DNA of 40,678 nt from Actinomycetota bacterium (GTDB taxonomy: Bacteria > Actinomycetota > Aquicultoria > JACQXZ01). The stretch spans positions 1 to 40,678 of the forward strand of contig JACQXZ010000005.1 in the NCBI GenBank assembly GCA_016208465.1. Direction: 5' to 3'. Both the position numbers and the translations under genes were made by a program. Below the pieces are notes generated by a model. That model made no database searches. It saw only the letters and a program-made list of their open reading frames with translations, and was not told where the DNA came from. Position 1 is the first letter of the stretch, and every line of letters starts with the position of its first letter. Positions 18,891 through 27,525 of this stretch are shown here, one piece after another.

Positions 18891-19172
18891 CTAATAATAT
18901 TTTATAGAAAACGAACTAAATTCGCCCGTATATCCAAACCAGTCAACTTTTAAATCAATTATTTTCGCGCTCGGAGGTCCTTCCTTGCAAAAACCAATCA
19001 TCTTAACAATATTTTCTTCTTCGCCCTCAAGAACCGCTTCCACTCTCCCATCAGCTAAATTTTTAACCCATCCGGTAACATTAGACTCACCCGCTTTTTC
19101 ACAAAGATACGAGCGAAAATAAACCCCTTGCACTTTCCCGTCTATAAAAACATGAGCTCTTGTCTTTGCCAT
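18891..19172 (-). CDS. acyP: Acylphosphatase
   Basis: Small enzyme hydrolysing carboxyl-phosphate bonds. The 93 residues are family length. Catalytic Arg20 lies in GKVQGVYFRSY and Asn38 in GWVKNLADG, the two diagnostic residues, and the C-terminal FSSFSIKYY is the usual last strand. The ATG at 19172 follows AAGGGTGAT; a longer open frame upstream reads repeat sequence and is not used. It stands alone between two repeat copies. Confidence 0.93.
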   Translation of the reverse strand: MAKTRAHVFIDGKVQGVYFRSYLCEKAGESNVTGWVKNLADGRVEAVLEGEEENIVKMIGFCKEGPPSAKIIDLKVDWFGYTGEFSSFSIKYY

Positions 19173-19254
19173 ATGAATCACCCTTGATTTTTTCAGTTCT
19201 TTTGTATTTAAATTGGAACCATCTGAATTTAGAAATATAGAAATACTCTCTGGT

Positions 19255-19400
19255 GTAGAAATCAAAAATTAAAGATGAAAGATCAAAAATACATATCAAA
19301 ATGAAAAAATTATAATGCAAAATTCAAGTTTAGTATTCATCTTTGAATTTTAATTTGTCATTTTAATTTTTGACTTTTGCGTTTTGATTTTTAATTTTTA
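19255..19400. repeat. Fold-back repeat family A
   Basis: Carries aaaaatacatatcaaaatg and attataatgcaaaattcaag, then attcatctttgaattttaatttgtc and a T-rich right arm. The right end overlaps the last codons of the SAM hydrolase gene. On the minus strand the central block encodes [12 protein letters not shown], the same spurious start seen upstream of carB. Confidence 0.8.
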
Positions 19401-20197
19401 ATGATATCCACCCTATCGCCTGTTTTTAAATTAAATTTTAATGAAAAATTTCCCTGATTTAAAGCCAGACAAACAAAGCCAGATGAATCAATCAATGCCG
19501 CAGGTTCGCCTATGCCAACATCGCCGAAAGTCTTCACGAAATCAATCAATAATTCGTTCCCGTTTAATTTTAATTTTATCTTCCTGCCGTATTCTAAAGC
19601 AATTTTGTTTATATCATCAAAACCACAATTTAATCTGATTGTTCCAAATTTATCAATGTCTATTATCTCACATTTAAGAGTTTCTAAAGATGAAACAACT
19701 GGAAGTATTGGAGATGTTTCAATTGTTGTTTTTTCAATCTCAGGACCAAATTTATCCGGGCTAATTCCTCTGGCAAGATGTCCTGCCGCCGGTGCAAAAA
19801 TATCTCTCCCGTTAAATGTCTGTGAAACAGGAACATTCATAAATTCTTCATTGGTAATCCAGAAGACCTTGTTTATACCGCCTATTTTATCTACTGCCGG
19901 TAAAAAAATTCCATTGTCGGGTCCAACCAAAAAATCTCCCCGTCCTGTTTCTATAACTATTGGGCGTCTTTTTGTCCCTACCCCCGGATCAACAACCGCC
20001 AAATGAATTCCTATTGGCATAAAAGGCAAAGCGCTCAAAAGCTCAACCGCAGCTTTCTTAAGGTTAAAAGATGGGATCTGGTGAGTTATGTCTACAATAA
20101 CAGCATCGGGAACAATATTTAATATAACCCCCTTGCACACACCAACCCATTCATCTTCTAAACCAAAATCTGAAAGAAATGTAATTATTTTTCTCAT
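19391..20197 (-). CDS. SAM hydrolase (SAM hydroxide adenosyltransferase, DUF62)
   Basis: Member of the family that splits S-adenosylmethionine to adenosine and methionine using water, related to fluorinase and chlorinase. FLSDFGLEDEW at the start and VVDPGVGTKRRPI near residue 70 are typical, as are GPDNGIF and FNGRDIFAPAAGHLA. The 268-residue length and the Asp/Arg/His set fit the hydrolase, not the halogenase. TAAGGA lies upstream of the ATG. Its 3' end runs into a repeat. It follows nrdD by 11 bases and is probably in the same transcript. Confidence 0.9.
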   Translation of the reverse strand: MRKIITFLSDFGLEDEWVGVCKGVILNIVPDAVIVDITHQIPSFNLKKAAVELLSALPFMPIGIHLAVVDPGVGTKRRPIVIETGRGDFLVGPDNGIFLPAVDKIGGINKVFWITNEEFMNVPVSQTFNGRDIFAPAAGHLARGISPDKFGPEIEKTTIETSPILPVVSSLETLKCEIIDIDKFGTIRLNCGFDDINKIALEYGRKIKLKLNGNELLIDFVKTFGDVGIGEPAALIDSSGFVCLALNQGNFSLKFNLKTGDRVDIIKN

Positions 20198-20208
20198 TTA
20201 AAAATTCC

Positions 20209-21969
20209 TTAAATCTTAAACCGTTTTCGGTTGTGATACTCCTGTTGTTTCCCCGGATTCCATTTCGATATTCGGGTAAAATAACCTACTACCCGGCTAA
20301 CATAATCAACTATTTCAGAACCACAAGACGAACAAGCGGATGTCTTACCGCGGGAAAGGTGATTGTTTCTGCAAATACTGAAATCAGGAGAAAGAGCAAA
20401 ATATGCAAGATCGGTCTGACTTAATTTTTTAACAAAATTCTTTAAGGCTGAAACAGAAGGCAGAGATTCTCCCATCCAGATATGACAAATAGCTCCCCCC
20501 GTAAAAAAAGGATGAAACTTTGACTCGACTTCAATTTTATCAAAAATTGAAACATCTTCGCTGTAAGGCACATGAGAACTATTGGTGTAATAAAAACTTC
20601 CTGTCTCTCCCTGAACAAAAGCAGAACCATCAAATCTTTTAACATCAATTGTTGCCAATTTATGAGAAGCTGATTCTGCTGGTGTCTGCTCAAGTGTATA
20701 GATAACTCCGTCTTTTTCTGATGCTTCTTTTGTTTTAGCCGCTATATGTTTGATGATTGTAAGTCCGAGTTCCCGACCTTCTGAGGAAACTAATGGCTTG
20801 TCAATAAGATTAACCAGACATTCATTCAATCCAACAACACCAACCGTTAATCTTCTCTCGTCAAAATTATAATAAGGAGCGTTATCATCTGTTTTCATCT
20901 CAAGCCATGAAAGAATCTTCCATTTCTCAATACTCGTTTTTACTATTGCATTGCTTTCCAAAAGCGCTTGTCTCGCAATATCTATATTATGATCAAGACG
21001 ATCAAAAAATTTTTTCTCCTCCTTTGCCTCAAGAGCAATGTGCGGCAGGTTCAAGGTGACTACTTTATTTGATCCAGTCCCCAAACCGCCCGCCATCCAG
21101 ACACCGGCGCTATGCTCAACGAGTAATCGGCAGCACATCGCGTGAACATATTTTTCATCCAGATAACTGGCGGCTAAATTTAAAAAATAGGGAGCGCCGG
21201 TTTTCGAGGCCGCTTCCATCGTCGCATCAACTAATTCATCTTCCCAGTTAAAATCTTTTGTGATTGCGGTGGTAATAATAGGGAAAGTAAAAGGCAAACC
21301 CATTCCGTCACCCTCTCCCATAACTTCCATAAAAGCGCGATAGATGGTTCTTGCCTCTTTTTCAAATTCACTATAAGTATAATTTTCTTTTTTTCCGTCT
21401 AGTATAACCTGTTCATTTTCCAGATAAGGAGGACATTTAATTCTTAGTCCGACATTGGAAAACGCAGATTGAGCGCCGGTTCGATTGGATTGATTTAACT
21501 GAAATACAAATCCCTGAATAACCTGTTTAACCTCTTCATAAGAAAGCTCGTCCTTTCTTATGAAGGGAGCGAAAAACCAGTTGAAATAATCGATTGCCTG
21601 AGCGCCTGAAAAAAATAGCTGGGTGTAAAACAAATAAGCCATTGCCTGATATACTGCCGAACTAAAATGTTTTGGGGGAGCGCTTCGACAGTGGGGAAAT
21701 TTTAATCCATCTAAAAGAAAAATTCTTGCGTCTATCCCATTGCAATACGGCCTGAATGGACTATGAAGAGTATGGATATAAATTGAACCATTTTTGTGAT
21801 GCTTTACAACATCTTCGCTGTATAATTTATTTAACGCGTATTCTTCATTTATCTGCGATGAAATGTAAAGATCAATCAAAGAAGGACTCATCTGGGTATT
21901 TGAATTTTCCCTAAGAAGCCATGTTTTATTTTCCAAAACATCATCAATCAAATCGTAAAGCTTTTTCAT
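20209..21969 (-). CDS. nrdD: Anaerobic ribonucleoside-triphosphate reductase, glycyl-radical subunit
   Basis: Makes deoxynucleotides without oxygen by glycyl-radical chemistry. The C-terminal VVGYF with Gly562, followed by WNPGK, is the radical loop of the archaeal/Thermotoga-like NrdD. Candidate active-site cysteines lie in PYCNG and FPHCRSAPPKH. The zinc site near the end has Cys533, Cys546 and Cys549, but His537 (CRNNH) stands where the second cysteine of a CxxC pair is expected. At 586 residues it lacks the N-terminal ATP-cone of longer enzymes. No activase gene (nrdG) is in this window. The ATG follows AGAAGGGA. Confidence 0.92.
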   Translation of the reverse strand: MKKLYDLIDDVLENKTWLLRENSNTQMSPSLIDLYISSQINEEYALNKLYSEDVVKHHKNGSIYIHTLHSPFRPYCNGIDARIFLLDGLKFPHCRSAPPKHFSSAVYQAMAYLFYTQLFFSGAQAIDYFNWFFAPFIRKDELSYEEVKQVIQGFVFQLNQSNRTGAQSAFSNVGLRIKCPPYLENEQVILDGKKENYTYSEFEKEARTIYRAFMEVMGEGDGMGLPFTFPIITTAITKDFNWEDELVDATMEAASKTGAPYFLNLAASYLDEKYVHAMCCRLLVEHSAGVWMAGGLGTGSNKVVTLNLPHIALEAKEEKKFFDRLDHNIDIARQALLESNAIVKTSIEKWKILSWLEMKTDDNAPYYNFDERRLTVGVVGLNECLVNLIDKPLVSSEGRELGLTIIKHIAAKTKEASEKDGVIYTLEQTPAESASHKLATIDVKRFDGSAFVQGETGSFYYTNSSHVPYSEDVSIFDKIEVESKFHPFFTGGAICHIWMGESLPSVSALKNFVKKLSQTDLAYFALSPDFSICRNNHLSRGKTSACSSCGSEIVDYVSRVVGYFTRISKWNPGKQQEYHNRKRFKI

Positions 21970-22022
21970 TTTAGATCCCTTCTTTTAACCCCTAAGACCT
22001 ACACCCTTCGACCATCGACCTT

Positions 22023-22925
22023 CTAAGGCACAACTACCGACTGACAAAGAGGAACAACTTTAAACTTCATCGGCGTGCTCCCTAGAACTTCACCATCAAC
22101 CTGAACTAATAATTTTCTTTCACTAAAAACATTAATCTCTTTTGCCTGATAATAATCAACATCAGCAAAATTCAAATGACGTCCTGTTAATATCCCCGCT
22201 GAATGGCGAAAAATATCAAAAAAGTTTTTCTTCTTAAAAATACATACATCTAAAAATCCATCCTGAATATCCGCGTAAGAAGCAATGCTAAAACGACCGC
22301 TGTAATATTTTGAATTTCCAATCAAAACAAAATAAGCATTTTTGGAAAGATGACTCTCGTCAAGGACAATCTGGAACAAAGAAGACTCGCATTTTAAAAC
22401 TAATCTCAAAGCTGTTAAAGGATAAGCAAGCCCTCTGAAAACTTTTTTTATTAATGGCTTTACTTCTTTAACTACCATAGCATCAAAACCAACTCCTGCC
22501 ATTAACAAAAAATACCTCTCGCCGGCCAGCCCAAGATCAATTTGAATAGTATTGCATTTTTTTATAATCTCAACTGTTTTCTCTAAATCTGATTTCTTGT
22601 TTAAATCCAATGGCATTGAAATCTGACGGGCAAAAACATTGGTTGTTCCTATCGGAATTACTCCTAACAAAACGCCCTTGCCAACAATGCCATTTAATAC
22701 TTCATTTACCGTGCCGTCTCCGCCAGCGGCGGCTACAACACTGCATCCTTCATTTACCGCTCTTTGTGCAAGCGATATTCCTTCTTTTGCCCTGCTTATT
22801 CTGTAAAGCGAAACAGCGACTCCTTGTCTTTCAAATTCCCTTTCAATTACTCCAATCAAATGCGCCGCCGCTTTGCCAAATGCATTTTCTCCGGCTACTG
22901 GATTAAAAACCAATCCCACTTTCAT
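22023..22925 (-). CDS. Diacylglycerol/sphingosine-kinase-family lipid kinase
   Basis: Cytoplasmic enzyme of the DagK/YegS family, likely phosphorylating diacylglycerol or a related lipid. NPVAG at the N-terminus and AAAGGDGTVNEVLNG (nucleotide-binding) are clear, with GVIPIGTTNVFAR following. The C-terminal VDGE fits the family's beta-rich lipid domain. From the ATG at 22925 (GGGTGAG upstream) it has 300 residues; an in-frame GTG three codons earlier has no ribosome site. It overlaps the end of rluD by 23 bases. Confidence 0.9.
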   Translation of the reverse strand: MKVGLVFNPVAGENAFGKAAAHLIGVIEREFERQGVAVSLYRISRAKEGISLAQRAVNEGCSVVAAAGGDGTVNEVLNGIVGKGVLLGVIPIGTTNVFARQISMPLDLNKKSDLEKTVEIIKKCNTIQIDLGLAGERYFLLMAGVGFDAMVVKEVKPLIKKVFRGLAYPLTALRLVLKCESSLFQIVLDESHLSKNAYFVLIGNSKYYSGRFSIASYADIQDGFLDVCIFKKKNFFDIFRHSAGILTGRHLNFADVDYYQAKEINVFSERKLLVQVDGEVLGSTPMKFKVVPLCQSVVVP

Positions 22926-23844
22926 TAGTCTCACCCAATTTTTTCAATGCTTCCATTAAATCATCCGGCAGGTTATCACTTAAACAAATCTTTTCTCCTG
23001 TAACAGGATGAATAAACTCTAATTCTTTAGCGTGCAGAAACTGTCTTTTTAAACCTAAATCAGCTCCCGACCTTCTGCCGCCATATTCCTTGTCTCCCAC
23101 AATTGGATGCTTAATATAAGCCATATGAACACGTATCTGATGGGTTCTTCCTGTTTCCAAAATCAATTTAAGAAGGGTGTATTTATTATATCTCTTTAGA
23201 ACCTCAAAATGGGTAATTGCTTCTCTGCTTGCGCGTCCCGCGATAGTCATTTTTTTAAAATTTTTAAAACCTCTGCCAATCGGAGCATCAATCGTCCCAC
23301 TGTCTTCTTTTATTATATCAACAACCAGTCCAATATATCTTCTTTTAATTTCTCTTCTTTCTAACTGATCAGAAAGAGCCAGATGAGTTTTATTGTCCTT
23401 TGCTATTAACAAAAGACCTGAGGTATCTTTATCTAACCGATGAACAACCCCCGGCCTTATTTTATCTTCTGATACTTCTGCAATTTCACAATGAGCCAGA
23501 ACAGCATTGACCAGCGTGCCCGATGAATGACCAAACGAGGGATGCACTACCATCCCACTAGGTTTTGAAACAACAATTAAATTTTCATCTTCATAAATAA
23601 TTTTGATAGGGATAGTTTCCGGTTTAAGATTTAATTCTTCTGTTTCCTCAATTCTGACTTCAATTTCCTGACCAGCTTTAGCCGGGTAATTCTTATTAAC
23701 TATTTTGCCGTCAACCAGAATTAAACCTTTATTTATAAGATTTTGAGCAAAAGAACTCGAGGGTATTTCTTCTCTTTTTGAAAGAAGAATATCCAGTCTT
23801 TCCTTGTCATTTTCACTTTGAACAACAAATTTATATACTTTCAT
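22903..23844 (-). CDS. rluD: 23S rRNA pseudouridine synthase, RluD/RluA family
   Basis: Converts uridines in 23S rRNA to pseudouridine (RluD sites are in helix 69). An N-terminal S4-like RNA-binding domain (about residues 15-75) precedes the catalytic domain. Catalytic Asp138 lies in GVVHRLDKDTSGLL, and ETGRTHQIRVHM is the second signature. The ATG at 23844 has GGAG 9 nt upstream; the open frame extends 30 codons upstream through a hairpin repeat and is not used. The neighbourhood (lspA then rluD) matches the Bacillus lspA-ylyB pair. Confidence 0.92.
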   Translation of the reverse strand: MKVYKFVVQSENDKERLDILLSKREEIPSSSFAQNLINKGLILVDGKIVNKNYPAKAGQEIEVRIEETEELNLKPETIPIKIIYEDENLIVVSKPSGMVVHPSFGHSSGTLVNAVLAHCEIAEVSEDKIRPGVVHRLDKDTSGLLLIAKDNKTHLALSDQLERREIKRRYIGLVVDIIKEDSGTIDAPIGRGFKNFKKMTIAGRASREAITHFEVLKRYNKYTLLKLILETGRTHQIRVHMAYIKHPIVGDKEYGGRRSGADLGLKRQFLHAKELEFIHPVTGEKICLSDNLPDDLMEALKKLGETNESGIGF

Positions 23845-23874
23845 TTCTCTTGACTCCATTAAAAACAAAGGAAT

Positions 23875-23926
23875 CAGGTCAGGAGACCCGATTCTGCCCT
23901 CGGGTAGCGGCAGGTCTCCTGACCTG
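23875..23926. repeat. GC-rich hairpin overlapping the end of lgt
   Basis: A perfect 14-bp inverted repeat, CAGGTCAGGAGACC (23875-23888) and GGTCTCCTGACCTG (23913-23926), with a 24-base loop. It is GC-rich against an AT-rich background and supplies the last 16 or so codons of lgt. There is no T run, so a mobile palindromic repeat seems likelier than a terminator. Confidence 0.8.
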
Positions 23927-24637
23927 CCTAACAAGAAAAAACAAAACTATAAAAATAAACATAAATATACTTATAATCTGAGATCCGCTTAATCCAAAAA
24001 CTACAGGAATTGTAACTCTTAAAAATTCTATACAAAATCGGGCAATCGAATAAATTATCAAATAGATCAGAAAAAGAAATCCTTTTTCAGTAATCCTCTT
24101 TCTTAAAAACCAGAGAATTCCAAAGATAGAAAGATTCATTAAAAATTCATATATTTGAGTAGGATGGCGGTTTGTGTCAAAAAAATGGATTGCCCACGGA
24201 ATTGTCGCGGGCTTCCCATAACAACATCCATTAAAAAAACATCCCAATCTTCCAACCGCCGCGCCAATTGCAACCGCGGGGGCAACAATGTCGGCAAAAT
24301 CACCAATTGAAAGCTTTTTTTGTTTTAGATACAAAAGAATCGCAATTGCCCCGCCTAAAAAACCACCGTAAAAAACCAATCCGCCTTGATATATCTTGAA
24401 AATATCCAGAGGAACTATCAAAAAATATTTTAGATGACCAATTACATAAAAAATTCTTGCCCCAAAAACCCCTCCTATTATAGCAAGTAAAACCACATCG
24501 TAGGCTGTCTCTCTTTCATAACCTTTTCTTTTCGTTTCCATTAAAACAACCACAGTGGCTGCCAAAAAAGCAAGGGCGAGAAAAAAACCATATGAATATA
24601 TTTTCATAAAACCAAAATCAGCAATTATAGGATACAA
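23879..24637 (-). CDS. lgt: Prolipoprotein diacylglyceryl transferase
   Basis: Membrane enzyme that attaches diacylglycerol to the lipobox cysteine of prolipoproteins, the step before LspA. The family signature GRLGCFFNGCCYGKP is at residues 129-143, GARIFYVIGH near residue 60, and at least six hydrophobic segments are visible. The start is a TTG behind GGGAGA, two bases after the lspA stop. The last residues (RQVRRPAATRGQNRVS) are encoded by a palindromic repeat and are unlike Lgt, so the natural C-terminus has been replaced; the core is intact. Confidence 0.93.
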   Translation of the reverse strand: MYPIIADFGFMKIYSYGFFLALAFLAATVVVLMETKRKGYERETAYDVVLLAIIGGVFGARIFYVIGHLKYFLIVPLDIFKIYQGGLVFYGGFLGGAIAILLYLKQKKLSIGDFADIVAPAVAIGAAVGRLGCFFNGCCYGKPATIPWAIHFFDTNRHPTQIYEFLMNLSIFGILWFLRKRITEKGFLFLIYLIIYSIARFCIEFLRVTIPVVFGLSGSQIISIFMFIFIVLFFLVRQVRRPAATRGQNRVS

Positions 24638-24639
24638 AG

Positions 24640-25083
24640 CTATCTCCCATCTCTTAAGAAAGTCAGGATAATAATTCCTGCTCCAATAAAAATAAATGAA
24701 TCTGCCAGATTAAAAACAGGCCAGACTTGAAAGTCCAAAAAATCAATTACTTTTCCGATTATTAACCTGTCTATAAGATTTCCAACAGCGCCCCCAAATA
24801 TAAAAGAAAACGCCAAACTCATTAAAAAATTGTCAGATTTTAATTTTTGATAATAAAAAAGAGTGATTGTTATTGTAAAAAAAGTGAGGATTAAGAATAA
24901 TATCTTTTTGCCCGGGAAAATCCCAAAAGCAGCTCCGTCATTCTGAACATGAGTTAAATGAAAAATCCCTTTGATTAAATAAAAAGATTCTCCCTTCTCA
25001 AGGAAATCCGTGATATAAAATTTACTTAACTGATCAACAAGTATAATTAAAAACGCTGCTGTGAAAAAATATCTATTTTTCAT
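24640..25083 (-). CDS. lspA: Lipoprotein signal peptidase (signal peptidase II)
   Basis: Four-helix membrane aspartyl protease that cuts signal peptides from diacylated prolipoproteins. Catalytic Asp105 (GNLIDRL) and Asp128 (FNLADSF) are present, with HVQNDGAAFGIF at 45-56. The length of 147 is usual. It is directly followed by lgt, so both lipoprotein-processing steps are co-expressed. The ribosome site before the ATG is weak. Confidence 0.95.
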   Translation of the reverse strand: MKNRYFFTAAFLIILVDQLSKFYITDFLEKGESFYLIKGIFHLTHVQNDGAAFGIFPGKKILFLILTFFTITITLFYYQKLKSDNFLMSLAFSFIFGGAVGNLIDRLIIGKVIDFLDFQVWPVFNLADSFIFIGAGIIILTFLRDGR

Positions 25084-25102
25084 TAATTTATTTTGTTAAG
25101 GT

Positions 25103-25474
25103 TTACCAGCTTGTTTCTTCTTTTTTCTTACATTCTATACACAAATTAACGTAAGGAAGTGCCTTTAGCCGAGCCGGGTCTATCTCTTTACCGCAACTGT
25201 CACAAATTCCATAAGTCCCTTTTTCTATTCGTTTCAGAGCTTCGTTAACTCTATGAATAAGATCTTTTATGTTTTTTTCAAGAGAAAGATCCCGTTCTCT
25301 TTCAAAAGTCGCCGTCCCGCTATCTGCAAAATCTTCATTGTAAGAATTTTCCCCGGAAACCTCAGACTGGCTTTCCTCAAGATTTCTGTCTTGTAACTCA
25401 GACATCTCTTTTTCTAAGTTTTCCTTTTCTTCCAGCAATTTTTTTTTGAACGTCTCAAGTTTTTTTGCTTCCAA
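25103..25474 (-). CDS. TraR/DksA-type zinc-finger protein
   Basis: DksA-like regulator that can act through the secondary channel of RNA polymerase. An N-terminal coiled coil (Lys/Glu/Leu-rich) is followed by a C-terminal four-cysteine zinc finger, Cys91-x2-Cys94-x17-Cys112-x2-Cys115 (GICDSCGKEID, NLCIECK). I start at the TTG at 25474, with AGGAGGG upstream, giving 123 residues; the longer frame from 25519 lacks a site. It precedes lspA, as ylyA does in Bacillus. Confidence 0.9.
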   Translation of the reverse strand: MEAKKLETFKKKLLEEKENLEKEMSELQDRNLEESQSEVSGENSYNEDFADSGTATFERERDLSLEKNIKDLIHRVNEALKRIEKGTYGICDSCGKEIDPARLKALPYVNLCIECKKKEETSW

Positions 25475-25519
25475 CTTAAAAACCCTCCTGTTTTTGAATG
25501 CCTCGCAATTATAAATCAA

Positions 25520-25865
25520 TTTTAGAATTGATTATAGCTCTTTGTATTTAAAAGTGCAAAATAATTTTACAATTCTACCAAATGGGGACAGCGCCCTTTA
25601 TTATATTCACCAGACCGAAGTAGGACAGGCGTCTCGCCTGTCAAAAAAAACTAAAAAATTACTTACTATAAAACTTTTTCAAAGCACTTAAAGCATTTAA
25701 GGTAACCCATTTACCTGGCTCACCTTTTCGTTCAATATTTACCTGAAAGCGATCAATGGACTACCTCGCAGCAAGCTGCGAGGTATCAGGTATTCAGAAT
25801 ACAGAATATAGGAGCCAGAAGAAATACAAACAGAAATATAGCGGTTGGTGTCTTCTGACTACTGA
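25520..25865. repeat. Gap rich in small hairpins and a tandem heptamer
   Basis: No gene seen. It holds aaatggggacagcg (about 25579, repeated near 28694), a hairpin GACAGGCG-TCT-CGCCTGTC at 25624-25642, a 10-bp hairpin centred on CTCGCAGC-AA-GCTGCGAG at 25765-25782, and the start of a four-copy tandem heptamer ctgacta (25855-25883). The CGCAGCAAGCTGCG core recurs at about 25911-25925, where the next gene is cut off. Confidence 0.65.
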
Positions 25866-26390
25866 CTACTGACTACTGACTACAAGAAACATAAAGCAAT
25901 TCCTACGACGCGCAGCAAGCTGCGGGGAATTGAACCCAAAAGAGATTAAACTCCAAACCATATTCCCGGTTAAGCAAGGGATTACTTCACTCTGTCTGCC
26001 GCCGCCCTCTTTGGCGCTTGCGTGCATGGAGAAACCGGCGCTTTCGCAATGCTGAGAGTTTTTCAGAATAAATTCACACGCGTTCCTGATACGTTCATCC
26101 CTGCCGTCCGCTCCGAGTTCAGCTAAAATTATAATCTGCCATATTGTTCCTTTGTATTTGGCGGTATAGAATTTTTCAGGGGTCTCCCAATAACCTTCAT
26201 TCCTTTGTTTAGATAAAATATTGGGTACAGCTCCAACTTCCATAATTTCATTTTTGGCTTTTTTCACTTCAGGACTGTTTTCAGGTTTATCCAAAATCTT
26301 AGTTAGTGTAAAATATCTTACCGAAGGATTATCTTTTTCTAATAACCATTCCGTCGAATCCGCCTTAAGCACAGATTTCCAATTACTCAT
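25866..26390 (-). pseudogene. Truncated prenyltransferase/squalene-oxidase-repeat protein
   Basis: N-terminal part of a protein of the alpha/alpha-toroid repeat type. WLLEKDNPSVRYFTLTKILD, NEGYWETPEKFYTAKYKGTIWQ and LTGNMVWSLISFGF are the signs, with W and GY spacing as in those repeats. Homology stops at about residue 154 (near 25929), in mid-repeat; the remaining 20 codons are read from the CGCAGCAAGCTGCG hairpin and the tandem ctgacta repeat. Family members are usually much longer. So the 3' part was lost at the repeat. The ATG at 26390 follows GAGGTT. Confidence 0.65.
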
Positions 26391-26425
26391 TTTTTTAACC
26401 TCGTTCATAAGCTACAAATTTTCAC

Positions 26426-26454
26426 TTGATTTTATCAAAATTAGGTGATACTAT
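26426..26454 (+). promoter_or_regulatory. Candidate promoter of the antitoxin gene
   Basis: TTGATT (26426-26431) and TACTAT (26449-26454) lie 17 bases apart, 31 bases before the plus-strand ATG, which has AAAGGAG upstream. Confidence 0.55.
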
Positions 26455-26484
26455 TTATATAAACCCTATTCAAAGGAGTGCCTT

Positions 26485-26754
26485 ATGCCAATCATAAAAC
26501 CTATTTCAAGCTTACGCAACCAAACAAGAGACATTGCCTCTTTGTGCCACAAACAAGATGAACCTGTTTATCTAACTACAAACGGCGAAGGCGATCTCGT
26601 TGTCATGAGCATTGAGCATTATGAAAGACTCAAAGCAAGGGCCGAGCTTTTCGGGAAACTTGCCGTTGCACAGGCTCAAGCCGCCGATGGAGAAAAGGGA
26701 CTCACCCATACTCAAGTGATGAAAAAGCTAAGGCAGCGCTTGCATGACAAATAA
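26485..26754 (+). CDS. Phd/YefM-family antitoxin
   Basis: The only convincing plus-strand gene. 89 residues. The N-terminal IIKPISSLRNQTRDIASLCHKQDEPVYLTTNGEGDLVVMSIEHYERL is the DNA-binding Phd fold; the C-terminal charged helix would wrap the toxin and repress the promoter with it. A good ribosome site (AAAGGAG) and candidate promoter precede it. Its toxin partner overlaps the 3' end but is cut to 31 codons, so the antitoxin appears orphaned. Confidence 0.88.
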   Translation: MPIIKPISSLRNQTRDIASLCHKQDEPVYLTTNGEGDLVVMSIEHYERLKARAELFGKLAVAQAQAADGEKGLTHTQVMKKLRQRLHDK

Positions 26755-26839
26755 ATATAATCTTCGTTATCTTCCGGTTGCTGTTGATGAGATTCATCGT
26801 ATTGCTCATAGCTCACGCAATTTAAAAGACATTATCTAA
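26744..26839 (+). pseudogene. Remnant of a RelE/ParE-type toxin gene
   Basis: An ATG overlaps the antitoxin stop by 11 bases, as usual in Phd-RelE operons, and opens MTNKYNLRYLPVAVDEIHRI, which looks like the start of a RelE/ParE toxin (usual length about 90-100). The frame ends after 31 codons, where the convergent grpB-like gene begins to overlap. So the toxin is deleted, not merely frameshifted. Confidence 0.55.
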
Positions 26840-27418
26840 TCTTTGCGATTTATAGTACTCCTTCGCTTTTTTAGTAACAGACAAAATAAAGTCGCTTTTT
26901 TCTTTAGTGTACTTTACTCGATCGTTTGGATGTTTTATAGATAACAATTTCTTTAACTCATTATAACATTTGGCTTCATCAGGAAATTGCCTAAGATAAT
27001 CTCTGAAATAAAGCCTATCCCACAATTCAGAATCCGTTTCTACCATATGAATATGATGCGTCCGTTTGCCCTCTGAATTTCGTTTGATAAACCAAGCGTA
27101 GTACGGCGAACCATAGTCACCAAACGCCGGTCGCCAAAAATATTCATAACCTTCGGCTTCTAAAATAGGCACAATTTGTTTTTTAGTTTCATCTAAACTT
27201 GTTACTTCCACTAAAATATCAATGATTGGTTTTGCGGAAAGTCCGGGGATAGCAGTACTTCCAAAATGTTCAATTCTTTTAACAATATTCTGAGGCAATT
27301 TTCCGCGCAAAAAAGCGGCTTCATCTTCAAACATTTTCGGCCAATTTGAATCATATTGCACAATTACAATTTCTTCCTTTATCAATTCTTCTATTCGTTT
27401 CTTAAGCTTTTCTTCCAT
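26822..27418 (-). CDS. GrpB/UPF0157-family nucleotidyltransferase-like protein
   Basis: Member of the GrpB family, which has a nucleotidyltransferase-like fold (function poorly known). IVQYDSNWPKMFEDEAAFL, VKRIEHFGSTAIPGLSAKPIIDILV (the core with Gly-Ser and two Asp-type positions) and HHIHMVETDSELWDR are all characteristic. From the ATG at 27418 it has 198 residues. An earlier in-frame ATG at 27469 lies inside the frame-restored end of the upstream M28 gene and is less likely. It converges with, and slightly overlaps, the toxin remnant. Confidence 0.85.
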   Translation of the reverse strand: MEEKLKKRIEELIKEEIVIVQYDSNWPKMFEDEAAFLRGKLPQNIVKRIEHFGSTAIPGLSAKPIIDILVEVTSLDETKKQIVPILEAEGYEYFWRPAFGDYGSPYYAWFIKRNSEGKRTHHIHMVETDSELWDRLYFRDYLRQFPDEAKCYNELKKLLSIKHPNDRVKYTKEKSDFILSVTKKAKEYYKSQRLDNVF

Positions 27419-27525
27419 ATTGATGCCTAAATTAGTATTTTCCTTTTCATAATGCTCTAATAAGATCATTTATTGCTTCTGCTATATCAATAATCTTATT
27501 AAAATCTACTATACCTATGTCGTCC

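Noticed and set aside
19099-19320. 73-codon minus-strand frame starting [12 protein letters not shown]
   Set aside because: The start is read from the fold-back repeat (same residues upstream of carB) and the frame is out of phase with acylphosphatase.
25855-25925. Tandem ctgacta units and CGCAGCAAGCTGCG palindromes as a CRISPR array
   Set aside because: The tandem units are 7 bases with no spacers and the palindromes occur only twice; no cas genes are present.
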